From assembly GCA_913041095.1 (NCBI GenBank), contig CAJWIB010000162.1, positions 1 to 6,508 on the forward strand: a DNA stretch of 6,508 nucleotides, in the 5' to 3' direction. The position numbers and the translations under genes are program-made. Below are positions 1-5,950 of this stretch, in pieces; within the stretch, counting starts at the first letter, position 1, and every line of letters begins with the position of its first letter. The notes below the pieces were generated by a model. It saw nothing but the letters and a program-made list of their open reading frames with translations, did no database searches and had not been told where the DNA came from. Source of the DNA: an uncultured Rhodospirillaceae bacterium. Lineage in GTDB: Bacteria > Pseudomonadota > Alphaproteobacteria > Rhodospirillales > UBA2165.

Positions 1-109
1 AGCTCGCAAGATTTTGCCGAGGATGAATTTCTTCGGCCATTTCGGCGACCAGTACCAACAGGCGTCGTGGCGATAAATCGTCAAACTCAGTATTTGATAT
101 TTCTCCCAT
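1..109 (-). CDS. 5' end of an unrecognised gene (partial, runs off left edge)
   Basis: Reading leftward from an ATG at 109-107, 36 codons stay open to the window edge. The peptide starts MGEISNTEFDDLSPRRLL and continues with an acidic helical stretch (LVLVAEMAEEIHPRQNLAS). There is no signal peptide and no recognisable catalytic motif, so a cytoplasmic N-terminus is likely. The leucine-rich helix loosely resembles the linker in front of GAF-type or other sensory domains, but this is only an impression. A weak purine run (AGGG, minus strand, near 122-125) lies about 11 nt upstream of the ATG. The gene is divergent from the exported protein gene at 245 and shares the AT-rich region between them. 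The function cannot be told from this fragment. Confidence 0.5.
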   Translation of the reverse strand, partial: MGEISNTEFDDLSPRRLLVLVAEMAEEIHPRQNLAS

Positions 110-244
110 CAGTCAAAATTACCCTAATTTTTGCTCTACCGCTATGCACCTTTGCTTAAGAGACTGATTTGGAAATTCCAATCTTTATTTCACCATAATA
201 AAGTTTAGCTTAAATATTGTTACAGATTATTCAATTTATGGAAC
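110..244. promoter_or_regulatory. AT-rich divergent intergenic region with a 13-nt palindrome
   Basis: This region separates two divergently oriented starts (ATG at 109 on minus, ATG at 245 on plus), so it should carry promoters for both. It is visibly richer in A and T than the genes. A perfect inverted repeat, TTGGAAATTCCAA, lies at 169-181. With one bulged base it extends to GATT...AATC (166-183), and it could be an operator. Hexamers resembling -10 boxes occur (CATAAT at 194, GATTAT at 225), but none has a well-spaced -35 partner, so no promoter is assigned. Confidence 0.3.
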
Positions 245-631
245 ATGCGCAGCTGGAAAAGTGTGGCGAAAATGAATATAGTGATAAAATTTGATTTGAT
301 TGGTTTTTTGCTGGTGATGAGTGCCGTGACTGTTCCCAAGGGAGCTGCCGGTGCGGCAGAGCGAGTTCAACTATCAGCATTTTTAGTCAATGTGGTTGAA
401 AGTGGTATTAAAAAGACTGGACAGTTACCCCATACCGTTTATCTCGGCTTAAGAGATTTGGACGAAGCGCGTTATGTTTGTGGTATTGCCCCGCGTATTC
501 GCGATACCTTGATCAAATATTTGATCAAGCAAACTTATTATCTTGATACCAAAGGAAAATTGGGTGTTGCTAAAATTCGCCTTGATCTTTGGCTCATTAC
601 CTACAAAGCAATTCCAAATGTAAAATTGTGA
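245..631 (+). CDS. Small exported protein with FliL C-terminal-like pattern, probably truncated by an in-frame TGA
   Basis: The 128-residue product has a Sec-type signal: a basic start, a hydrophobic core at about residues 18-30 and an AGA cleavage motif near residue 37. The mature part has the order of elements seen in the periplasmic C-terminal domain of FliL: FLVNV near 46-50, a strand pair (HTVYLGL), then PRIRDTLIKYL (83-93) and a final IPNVKL. FliL-like proteins act at the flagellar motor, but no flagellar gene lies nearby, so this is a fold-level suggestion only. The start is uncertain. ATG 245 has no clear ribosome site, and ATG 272 would give a more compact signal peptide. After the TGA at 629-631 the same frame stays open to a TGA at 719-721 (NMLVVKGTGKVGSP... 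to GCRHVFD). This suggests the ancestral protein was about 30 residues longer and that the stop is a nonsense mutation or sequence error. Confidence 0.6.
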   Translation: MRSWKSVAKMNIVIKFDLIGFLLVMSAVTVPKGAAGAAERVQLSAFLVNVVESGIKKTGQLPHTVYLGLRDLDEARYVCGIAPRIRDTLIKYLIKQTYYLDTKGKLGVAKIRLDLWLITYKAIPNVKL

Positions 632-729
632 AACATGCTGGTGGTTAAAGGTACAGGAAAAGTTGGCAGCCCGGAAGTCCGTTTATTTGCTCGGCGGGGT
701 TGTCGGCATGTTTTTGATTGATAAGAGTT

Positions 730-762
730 AAGGTGTTCTCCTCAGGAAATTTGTAGAACCTT
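730..762 (+). promoter_or_regulatory. Possible leader stem-loop upstream of the hydrolase
   Basis: AAGGTGTTCT (730-739) can pair with AGAACCTT (755-762). This forms an 8-bp stem with one bulged G and a 15-nt loop. It lies between the end of the extended frame of the upstream gene and the hydrolase ribosome site. No U-tract follows, so it does not look like an intrinsic terminator. It could be a leader structure or chance pairing. Confidence 0.2.
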
Positions 763-766
763 TGGT

Positions 767-773
767 AGGAGGG
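767..773 (+). promoter_or_regulatory. Strong Shine-Dalgarno sequence for the hydrolase
   Basis: AGGAGGG lies 4 nt before the ATG at 778. It is among the best ribosome binding sites in the window and fixes the start of the hydrolase. It suggests independent and efficient initiation rather than coupling to the upstream gene. Confidence 0.75.
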
Positions 774-777
774 TTGG

Positions 778-1560
778 ATGCCATTTGCCGCCTGCAGCGA
801 TGTCAAAATCTATTACGAAATCAAAGGTAGCGGTCAGCGTCTGTTATATATCAGCGGTACCGGTACCGACCTCAGGCGCACGCCAAATGTATTTACCTCA
901 GTTTTTCCCGATCATTTCAAAACCTTAAGTTTTGATCAGCATGGCCTAGGTCAAACAGATAAACCCGACGAGCCCTACGGCATGGCTCTGTATGGTGAGG
1001 ATGCAGCCGCCTTACTCGATACGATCGGCTGGAATGACTGTTATGTCATTGGCGCTTCCTTTGGCGGTATGGTCGCCCAGGAATTGGCACTCAACCGTCC
1101 CGAATTGATTAAGAAATTGGTGTTGTGTTGTACTTTTGCCGGCGGGGCAGGCGGAGCGTCCTATCCATTGCATGAATTACAGCATATGGCGCTTGAGAAA
1201 AAGATTAAATTCCGCCTGCCTAAGAACGACAAACGATTGGATAAGATATGGCAGCAGGAAAATCCGGAGAAATTTCAAGAGCTTTTTGAACAAGGATTGA
1301 AAGCAGCGCAATTTGCGGCGAATGAACCGGGTAAGGCGATTGGCGCCCGTCGCCAACTTGAGGCTCGGGCTCAATACAACACTTATGATCGGCTACCCGA
1401 ATTGAAAATGCCGGTGCTGGTTTGCGGCGGCCGTTATGACGGACAGGCGGAACCAGAAGCCGTTGAGAATTTAGCCAAACGTATTCCAGGCGCGGAACTA
1501 GCCTTTTTTGAAGGGGATCATTATTTTTCCAGCAAGACCCCAAAGCACCCAAAAAAATAA
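778..1560 (+). CDS. Alpha/beta hydrolase fold protein with an apparent frameshift near its C-terminus
   Basis: This is a cytoplasmic alpha/beta hydrolase of 260 residues, close to the usual length of 260-280. There is no signal peptide. Visible elements in order are an oxyanion-side SGTGTDL (26-32), the HGxGxxD-type motif HGLGQTD (55-61), the nucleophile elbow GASFGG with Ser94, a helical cap at about 130-200, the acid Asp221 in GGRYDG, and the catalytic histidine His248 in GDHYF. The triad is complete, so it should be a serine esterase, lactonase or C-C hydrolase. It resembles the 3-oxoadipate enol-lactonase group, but the substrate cannot be told. After His248 the frame reads SSKTPKHPKK and stops at 1560. 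Shifting by -1 at the T5 run (1524-1528) instead gives FQQDPKAPKKIIEFLQSD with a stop at 1581-1583. That is a typical hydrolase C-terminal helix, so a single T has probably been lost. It likely forms an operon with nnrS. Confidence 0.85.
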   Translation: MPFAACSDVKIYYEIKGSGQRLLYISGTGTDLRRTPNVFTSVFPDHFKTLSFDQHGLGQTDKPDEPYGMALYGEDAAALLDTIGWNDCYVIGASFGGMVAQELALNRPELIKKLVLCCTFAGGAGGASYPLHELQHMALEKKIKFRLPKNDKRLDKIWQQENPEKFQELFEQGLKAAQFAANEPGKAIGARRQLEARAQYNTYDRLPELKMPVLVCGGRYDGQAEPEAVENLAKRIPGAELAFFEGDHYFSSKTPKHPKK

Positions 1561-1586
1561 TTGAGTTTTTACAATCTGATTAGCGA

Positions 1587-2834
1587 ATGAAAATGCCTAC
1601 CGAACCAGAAAAGCCACACGAACGCATAACTGAGATTAAACGCCGGGCCGAGGCCGGACCGACGATACTGCAACATAGCTTTCGCCCATTTTTTATGGCG
1701 GCTGGATTTTGGGCCATGTTGGCTGTTCCTTTGTGGCTGTTGAGCTACGCTGGCATTCTGGTAATGCCGCAAGAGTTCGATGCTCTGCTTTGGCATCGGC
1801 ACGAGATGCTCTTTGGGTTTGCCGGGGCATCGATGGCAGGGTTTGTCCTTACTGCCGTTCCAAATTGGACGGGCCGGCTACCGGTTAGTGGTGGGCGGCT
1901 TGCCGTGCTGGTGGCATTCTGGCTGGCTGGACGAGTGAGCTTTCTGACGGTCGTCTGGATTGGTCCGCTGACAACTGCAATAATGGATTTAGCTTTTCTG
2001 ACAACGCTTGTCGCAATGATCGGCCGTGAATTGGTGGCTGGTAAAAACTGGCGCAATTTGCCGGTACTGGTGGTTGTTTCCTTCTTTACGCTCGGAAATT
2101 GGCTGGTTCATATCGAAGCCAACGGTGTTGCCGAAACTGCGGAGCTTGGTATCCGGCTTTCAACATTTGTGTTATCTCTACTGATCGCTTTAATCGGCGG
2201 GCGGATTGTGCCGAGTTTCACCCGCAATTGGCTGGTTCGCAATGGTGCAGCTGAAGTACCCGCACCTATGGGACGCTTTGATACCATCGCTTTGGTGGCT
2301 TTAGTTATATTTGTCATTGCCAAAGTGGTCTTGCCGGATCATCTGGTGACGGCGTATCTCGCCGTGTTAGCTGGCGTCCTCCATGGCTTTAGATTGCTGC
2401 GCTGGAAAGGCTGGGCAGTTGTCAGCGAGCCGCTGATGTGGGTCTTGCATTTAGGTTACGTATGGCTGGTAGCGGCGCTGGTTTTAATCGGTCTTGCTGG
2501 CCTGACGAATTTTATTTCACCAACCTCGGCGATCCATGCCCTGACAGCCGGTGCTTTTGGCACCATGATATTGGCCGTGATGACGCGCGCCTCTCTGGGC
2601 CATACTGGCCGGGAGCTGACGGCATCAACGGGCACGACAGTGGTTTTTTTATTAATCTCGATTGCTGCCATTCTGCGCGTTGGCGCGTCGTCGCTGGGTG
2701 ATTGGGCAATTTGGCTATCGGGGGGAGCGTGGACTCTGGCCTTCGGCCTGTTCACGGTGTTTTATTTTCCGGTATTTACTCAACCGCGGGTAACAGCCCC
2801 AAAACCATCGCCCACACCGCGCCAAAAGGACTAA
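1587..2834 (+). CDS. nnrS: NnrS family heme/copper membrane protein (nitric oxide response)
   Basis: This 415-residue polytopic inner-membrane protein has about twelve hydrophobic segments, the normal size for NnrS. The family hallmarks are present: SFRPFF (31-36), the histidine pair WHRHEMLFGF (69-78), GFVLTAVPNWTGR (85-97), GGRIVPSFTRN (204-214), and the late histidine cluster IHALTAGAFGTM (316-327) to TRASLGHTGR (333-342). Characterised NnrS proteins bind heme and copper and help cells withstand nitric oxide stress during denitrification or host-imposed stress. The metal-ligand role of particular histidines here is inferred. No Shine-Dalgarno sequence is evident before ATG 1587 (a second in-frame ATG is at 1593). 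Translation may therefore depend on coupling to the hydrolase, whose restored stop is 3 nt upstream. The TAA stop overlaps the stop of the convergent binding-protein gene. No denitrification gene or NO-responsive regulator is visible nearby. Confidence 0.93.
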   Translation: MKMPTEPEKPHERITEIKRRAEAGPTILQHSFRPFFMAAGFWAMLAVPLWLLSYAGILVMPQEFDALLWHRHEMLFGFAGASMAGFVLTAVPNWTGRLPVSGGRLAVLVAFWLAGRVSFLTVVWIGPLTTAIMDLAFLTTLVAMIGRELVAGKNWRNLPVLVVVSFFTLGNWLVHIEANGVAETAELGIRLSTFVLSLLIALIGGRIVPSFTRNWLVRNGAAEVPAPMGRFDTIALVALVIFVIAKVVLPDHLVTAYLAVLAGVLHGFRLLRWKGWAVVSEPLMWVLHLGYVWLVAALVLIGLAGLTNFISPTSAIHALTAGAFGTMILAVMTRASLGHTGRELTASTGTTVVFLLISIAAILRVGASSLGDWAIWLSGGAWTLAFGLFTVFYFPVFTQPRVTAPKPSPTPRQKD

Positions 2835-4495
2835 TCCTTAACTCCCCAATTTTCAATCCAAAGTGTCGTCGTGCCTTGATGTCCAGTTGGGGTGATGCCG
2901 GTCAGCCATTTTGGCAGGATATAGGAATTGGCGCGAAAATAGAGCGGGATCACAGGCAATTCCGTCGCATAGATTTGCTGGAAGCGATGCCACAGTTTTT
3001 CACGCTTCGATTTATCCAGCTCAACTTCAATTTGCTCAAGCAATGTGTCCATCTCGGCGTTCCTAAAGCCGGTATAGTTCTGGCCGCCCCAATTGTTTTC
3101 CTTGGTTGGGATATGGGCTGAATGCAGGGTCGAGCGCGGCACACTTTCCGGCGCGCTGATCCAGGCAAACATGGCGAGCCCGGTGAACTTTCGCTGGGTC
3201 ACAGTTTGGCCAAAGAACACCCGGGCGGGCTGATTGCGGATACGAATATCGACACCAAGCTGTTTCCATTGGCTTTGCAGAACCTGTTCGACCAGTTCCC
3301 GGGTGCGGTTGCCGGCGGTGGTCATCAGTTCGAACGTTAGTTTCTCGCCTTTGGCGTTGTGACGGATGCCACGTTTTTTGACCAGCCAGCCTGCCTGATC
3401 CAGTAATTTGCCTGCCGCCCTCAGATCAAATTTGTAGATCGGGGTGTCTTTGGTATAAATCCAATCAAGCGGATTGATGTTGGTGTCTGCGACCGGCTGG
3501 CGGCCAGCGAATAACTGGCTCGAGATTGCCTTGCGGTCGATGCCCAGGATCAGGGCTTTGCGCACTTGTATATCCTTGAGGATCGGGTTGTCGAGATTGA
3601 GATCGAGATGCTCATAAATCAAGCCTGACTTATAGACCATGTTGAATTTTTTACCGTGGCGCTTTTCAAAGGCCAGCGCTTGATCGATGGTGATGCCGAG
3701 ATCTCCGGAAATCATATCAATTGCGCCTGACAATAAATTGGCTTCTAGCGCTGCCGTATTGCCGATTACGCGCACAATGACTTGCTTAAAATGCGGCTTC
3801 TTGCCCCACCAGCTTTCGTTCGGCACCAGCACGACATGCGCACCGGATTTAACTTCACTAATCCGGTAGGGGCCGAAATAAAGCCCTTTGTTGGTCGTGT
3901 CGCGATCAAAAATCGTCCGGTTCTTATATTCTGCTGGTGCCCTGTTAAAAATCTCTTCATCGAGATGAGCCGGCAATACTTCAAAGCCATTGATGTCGTT
4001 ATAGGCGAATGTAAACTTGTCGAAATGCAGCGTGAAAGTTTTGTCGTTTACGGCGACGATCTTATAAGCCCGGCGATAAAATTCTAGTCCGCTGACACCA
4101 CTTTTAGGATGACGCCCGACTTTCCAGGTGAAGACCACGTCTTTGCTCGAAACCGGCTTGCCGTTCCCCCAATTGGCGTCGGGCCGGATCGTATAGGTAA
4201 CGGCGATGCCTTTTTTGCCCCCCGGCGCGGTTTCCGGTTTGGCAAGGCCGTTTTCAATAGTTGGCAGTTTGGTGCAGAGCATGCATTGGAGTTGCCATTG
4301 CGGGTCCTGGACTGTAAAGGGCCGTCTGGTGGCTGACAGGATATAAGTTTTTGCCAGCATGGAATCGATGTTGGGATGGAAGGTCGAGGGGAATTGGGTG
4401 ATGCCGATAACCAATCTATCTTTTTGGCCATCTTTGGCGTTGGCCGTGACCGCCCACATTAAAAATGCCAGAATTATCAAAAAAATTCGTTTCAT
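2831..4495 (-). CDS. Periplasmic solute-binding protein, family 5 (peptide/oligopeptide ABC type)
   Basis: This 554-residue exported protein matches the SBP_bac_5 (DppA/OppA-like) architecture and length. The chosen ATG (4495-4493) gives a clean Sec signal peptide, MKRIFLIILAFLMWAVTANA, with cleavage before KDGQ. A TTG 10 codons upstream (4525) would place extra polar residues before the signal and is less likely. There is no lipobox cysteine, so the protein is probably soluble in the periplasm. Family landmarks are KDVVFTWK (118-125), YFGPYRISEV (206-215), NTAALEANLLSGAIDM (246-261), DIQVRKALILGIDRKAI (308-324) and a C-terminal half with LVEQVLQSQWKQLGVDI (401-417). The only two cysteines form CMLC at 71-74. 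Family members deliver peptides, nickel, opines or sugars to an ABC permease, but no permease or ATPase gene adjoins, so the ligand is unknown. Its TAG stop overlaps the nnrS stop. Confidence 0.9.
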   Translation of the reverse strand: MKRIFLIILAFLMWAVTANAKDGQKDRLVIGITQFPSTFHPNIDSMLAKTYILSATRRPFTVQDPQWQLQCMLCTKLPTIENGLAKPETAPGGKKGIAVTYTIRPDANWGNGKPVSSKDVVFTWKVGRHPKSGVSGLEFYRRAYKIVAVNDKTFTLHFDKFTFAYNDINGFEVLPAHLDEEIFNRAPAEYKNRTIFDRDTTNKGLYFGPYRISEVKSGAHVVLVPNESWWGKKPHFKQVIVRVIGNTAALEANLLSGAIDMISGDLGITIDQALAFEKRHGKKFNMVYKSGLIYEHLDLNLDNPILKDIQVRKALILGIDRKAISSQLFAGRQPVADTNINPLDWIYTKDTPIYKFDLRAAGKLLDQAGWLVKKRGIRHNAKGEKLTFELMTTAGNRTRELVEQVLQSQWKQLGVDIRIRNQPARVFFGQTVTQRKFTGLAMFAWISAPESVPRSTLHSAHIPTKENNWGGQNYTGFRNAEMDTLLEQIEVELDKSKREKLWHRFQQIYATELPVIPLYFRANSYILPKWLTGITPTGHQGTTTLWIENWGVKD

Positions 4496-4575
4496 AAACT
4501 CAACTCTAGCTGCTTCAACCAACAATTCAATTTAAAACAACCAAGTTAAAGTTATCGTGAACAGGAGAAGTAATT
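4496..4575. promoter_or_regulatory. Divergent promoter region with direct repeats 22 bp apart
   Basis: This 80-bp AT-rich gap lies between the binding-protein start (minus) and the TPR gene start (plus). CAACCAA occurs at 4516-4522 and again at 4538-4544, with starts 22 bp apart, about two helical turns. That arrangement could suit a dimeric or tandem-bound regulator. No well-spaced -35/-10 pair could be assigned on either strand. Confidence 0.3.
4563..4568 (+). promoter_or_regulatory. Shine-Dalgarno sequence supporting a TTG start
   Basis: AGGAGA ends 7 nt before the TTG at 4576. This spacing is ideal for that start and too far from the next in-frame ATG (4639). The TPR gene therefore probably initiated at TTG. 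Confidence 0.55.
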
Positions 4576-5121
4576 TTGCGCCAAGGCGTTTACACAATCG
4601 GAATAGCAGACAGTTTTGGGAGAACGTCAATAAAACATATGATTATTGCCTTGGTTGGAGGTTTGCTGCTGACCATGTCATTTTATTCAGAACCGGTTTT
4701 GGCGGTGGGTGGCAGAGACAATATCGATAAACCAATGAGTGAAGCGCAGCAGAATTTTGAAAACGGTCAGCAGGCGATGTATAAGGCCAAATACGATAAA
4801 GCGATCGGATATTTTAAACGCGCGCTCGAGCTAGAGTAGAAACATGTCGACACCTACAACTATCTCGGCTTTGCTTACAGCAAAAAAGGTAATTTAAAGC
4901 TCGCTGGTTTGGCGTATCAGGAAGTGCTCAAAATCAATCCGGATCACAAAGGCGTGCTTGAATACCAGGGCAAAATGTATCTTTAATTTGGCGATCTAAA
5001 TGCTGCCTGGCGCAACTAGGCCCATCTTCAAAGCTTGTGCTCAAACGGCTGTGACGAGTTTGAAGCACTGACCCGTGCGATTGCCGATTTCCGGGGAACG
5101 AGTCCGAGCCGAGGAAGTTAG
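4576..5121 (+). pseudogene. Exported TPR protein gene interrupted by three in-frame stops
   Basis: The frame opening at TTG 4576 encodes a hydrophobic export segment (MIIALVGGLLLTMS, about residues 22-35, ending near PVLA). It then enters a TPR unit (FENGQQAMYKAKYDKAIGYF) and meets TAG at 4837-4839 after 87 codons. The same frame continues as good TPR sequence: DTYNYLGFAYSKKGNLKLA, then YQEVLKINPDHKGVLEYQG. It meets TAA at 4984-4986 in the motif YL-stop-FGDLNAA, then TAG at 5017-5019, then HLQSLCSNGCDEFEALTRAI, with a final TAG at 5119-5121. The parts are co-linear with a family of small alphaproteobacterial exported TPR proteins that I recall ending in a leucine-rich segment with LC..GC.E. 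No frameshift is needed to align them, only three nonsense changes. The first fragment alone lacks a complete TPR array and is unlikely to work. The intact ancestor was probably a scaffold protein of about 181 residues. Confidence 0.75.
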
Positions 5122-5151
5122 AAAAATGTACCAGGTGCACTTCATTTAACG

Positions 5152-5835
5152 TTACTTTCCGCCATTGGCGGCGGACCAACCGAGCGGGTCGGCGAGAAAG
5201 TCTTTGACGCCCTGGATATCATCACTTGAGAAGTAATTGCCGGCCTCGGCTTGTGCGAGCACATCCCACCAATTAGCGAGGTAGTGGAGATTAACGCCGG
5301 CCTTTTTCATGGTTTCTTCGGCACCAGGAAAGGCGCTGTAATAGAAGACGACGAAAATGTCGGTTACCGTCGCATCACCAGCGCGCAACGCTTCGATAAA
5401 CATAATTTTACTGCCGCCATCGGTGGCTAAATCTTCGACCAACAAAACATGGCTGCCTGCCGGCATGTCACCTTCAATCTGCGCATTACGGGCGAAGCCT
5501 TTGGGTTTTTTCCGGATATAGAGCATTGGTTTGTCGAGTGCTTCCGAGAGCCAGGCACCGTATGGAATGCCAGCGGTTTCACCGCCCGCGACCAAATCCA
5601 GCGCCTTGACATCGATTGATGCGCGCAGAAGGTCAGCCCCAAGCCCAATGATTTTACGGCGTTCTTCCAGAAACGAGATGACCCAGCGGCAATCGATGTA
5701 AACAGGACTTGCCCAACCGGCGGTCAGGATGTAGGGCTCTTTCGGTCGGAAGTTAACCGCTTTGATATCGAGCAGCATTTTTGCCGTTGCCGCACCCGCT
5801 GCTTTTTGTTCTGGTGATCTGTCGCCGTTTAACAT
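5152..5835 (-). CDS. pyrE: Orotate phosphoribosyltransferase
   Basis: This cytoplasmic enzyme of 227 residues converts orotate plus PRPP into orotidine 5'-phosphate and pyrophosphate, the fifth step of UMP synthesis. Recognisable elements are SPVYIDCR (43-50), the substrate-side GGETAGIPYG (84-93), the flexible catalytic loop region with YIRKKPKGFARNAQIEG (106-122), and the PRPP-binding motif VLLVEDLATDGGSK (130-143). The sequence reads as the longer alphaproteobacterial type with an extended C-terminal segment (YLANWWDVLAQAEA, 185-198). The frame is clean and complete. The start ATG at 5835-5833 has only a weak GGGA upstream, and an internal Met20 would remove a poorly conserved leader, so the exact start is uncertain. 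It stands alone, without pyrF or other pyr genes, and is divergent from the TPR gene at 5951. No pyrimidine-responsive attenuator is evident upstream. Confidence 0.95.
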   Translation of the reverse strand: MLNGDRSPEQKAAGAATAKMLLDIKAVNFRPKEPYILTAGWASPVYIDCRWVISFLEERRKIIGLGADLLRASIDVKALDLVAGGETAGIPYGAWLSEALDKPMLYIRKKPKGFARNAQIEGDMPAGSHVLLVEDLATDGGSKIMFIEALRAGDATVTDIFVVFYYSAFPGAEETMKKAGVNLHYLANWWDVLAQAEAGNYFSSDDIQGVKDFLADPLGWSAANGGK

Positions 5836-5950
5836 TTATTATCCCGTGCTCTCTATAAGATGTCCATCTATAATAAAGTAGGTTTAAGAGGGATTCGGCC
5901 AGCTTGTAAATACTTGTCAGGCGTAAATACCTTTAGTTGGATAAAATTTA
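5836..5950. promoter_or_regulatory. Divergent intergenic region between pyrE and a TPR gene
   Basis: This 115-bp region must hold the promoters of both flanking genes. It contains a direct repeat GTAAATAC at 5906-5913 and 5923-5930, with starts 17 bp apart. It also contains a short imperfect inverted repeat around AGATGTCCATCT just upstream of pyrE. No convincing promoter with correct spacing was found on either strand, so the repeats are only candidate binding sites. Confidence 0.25.

Noticed and set aside
632..730. Alternative-frame hydrophobic peptide after the FliL-like gene (LLGGVVGMFLIDKS)
   Set aside because: It looks like a membrane tail, but it needs a frameshift from the upstream gene and has no start of its own. 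The in-frame continuation after TGA fits better.
1524..1535. Programmed -1 ribosomal frameshift in the hydrolase
   Set aside because: The T5 run allows P-site slippage, but there is no proper two-codon slippery heptamer and no obvious downstream stimulatory structure. A single-base deletion is simpler.
1745..2323. Minus-strand open frames inside nnrS (1745-2056 and 2108-2323)
   Set aside because: They are antisense shadows of a clear membrane protein, with no motifs or initiation signals.
2702..3121. Plus-strand open frame of 139 codons spanning the nnrS end and the binding-protein end
   Set aside because: It overlaps two well-supported genes in other frames, has low-complexity translation without motifs, and no ribosome site.
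3687..4336. Plus-strand open frames inside the binding-protein gene
   Set aside because: They are antisense to a strongly supported coding frame, short, and without recognisable features.
4837..5019. Reassigned stop codons (alternative genetic code)
   Set aside because: TAG, TAA and TGA all appear inside broken genes, while TAA and TAG serve as normal stops in nnrS, pyrE and the binding-protein gene. Tryptophan is encoded by TGG in the intact genes.
5122..5151. Terminator between the TPR pseudogene and pyrE
   Set aside because: AAATG...CATTT can form only about 5 bp with a long loop and no U-tract, so it is too weak to call.
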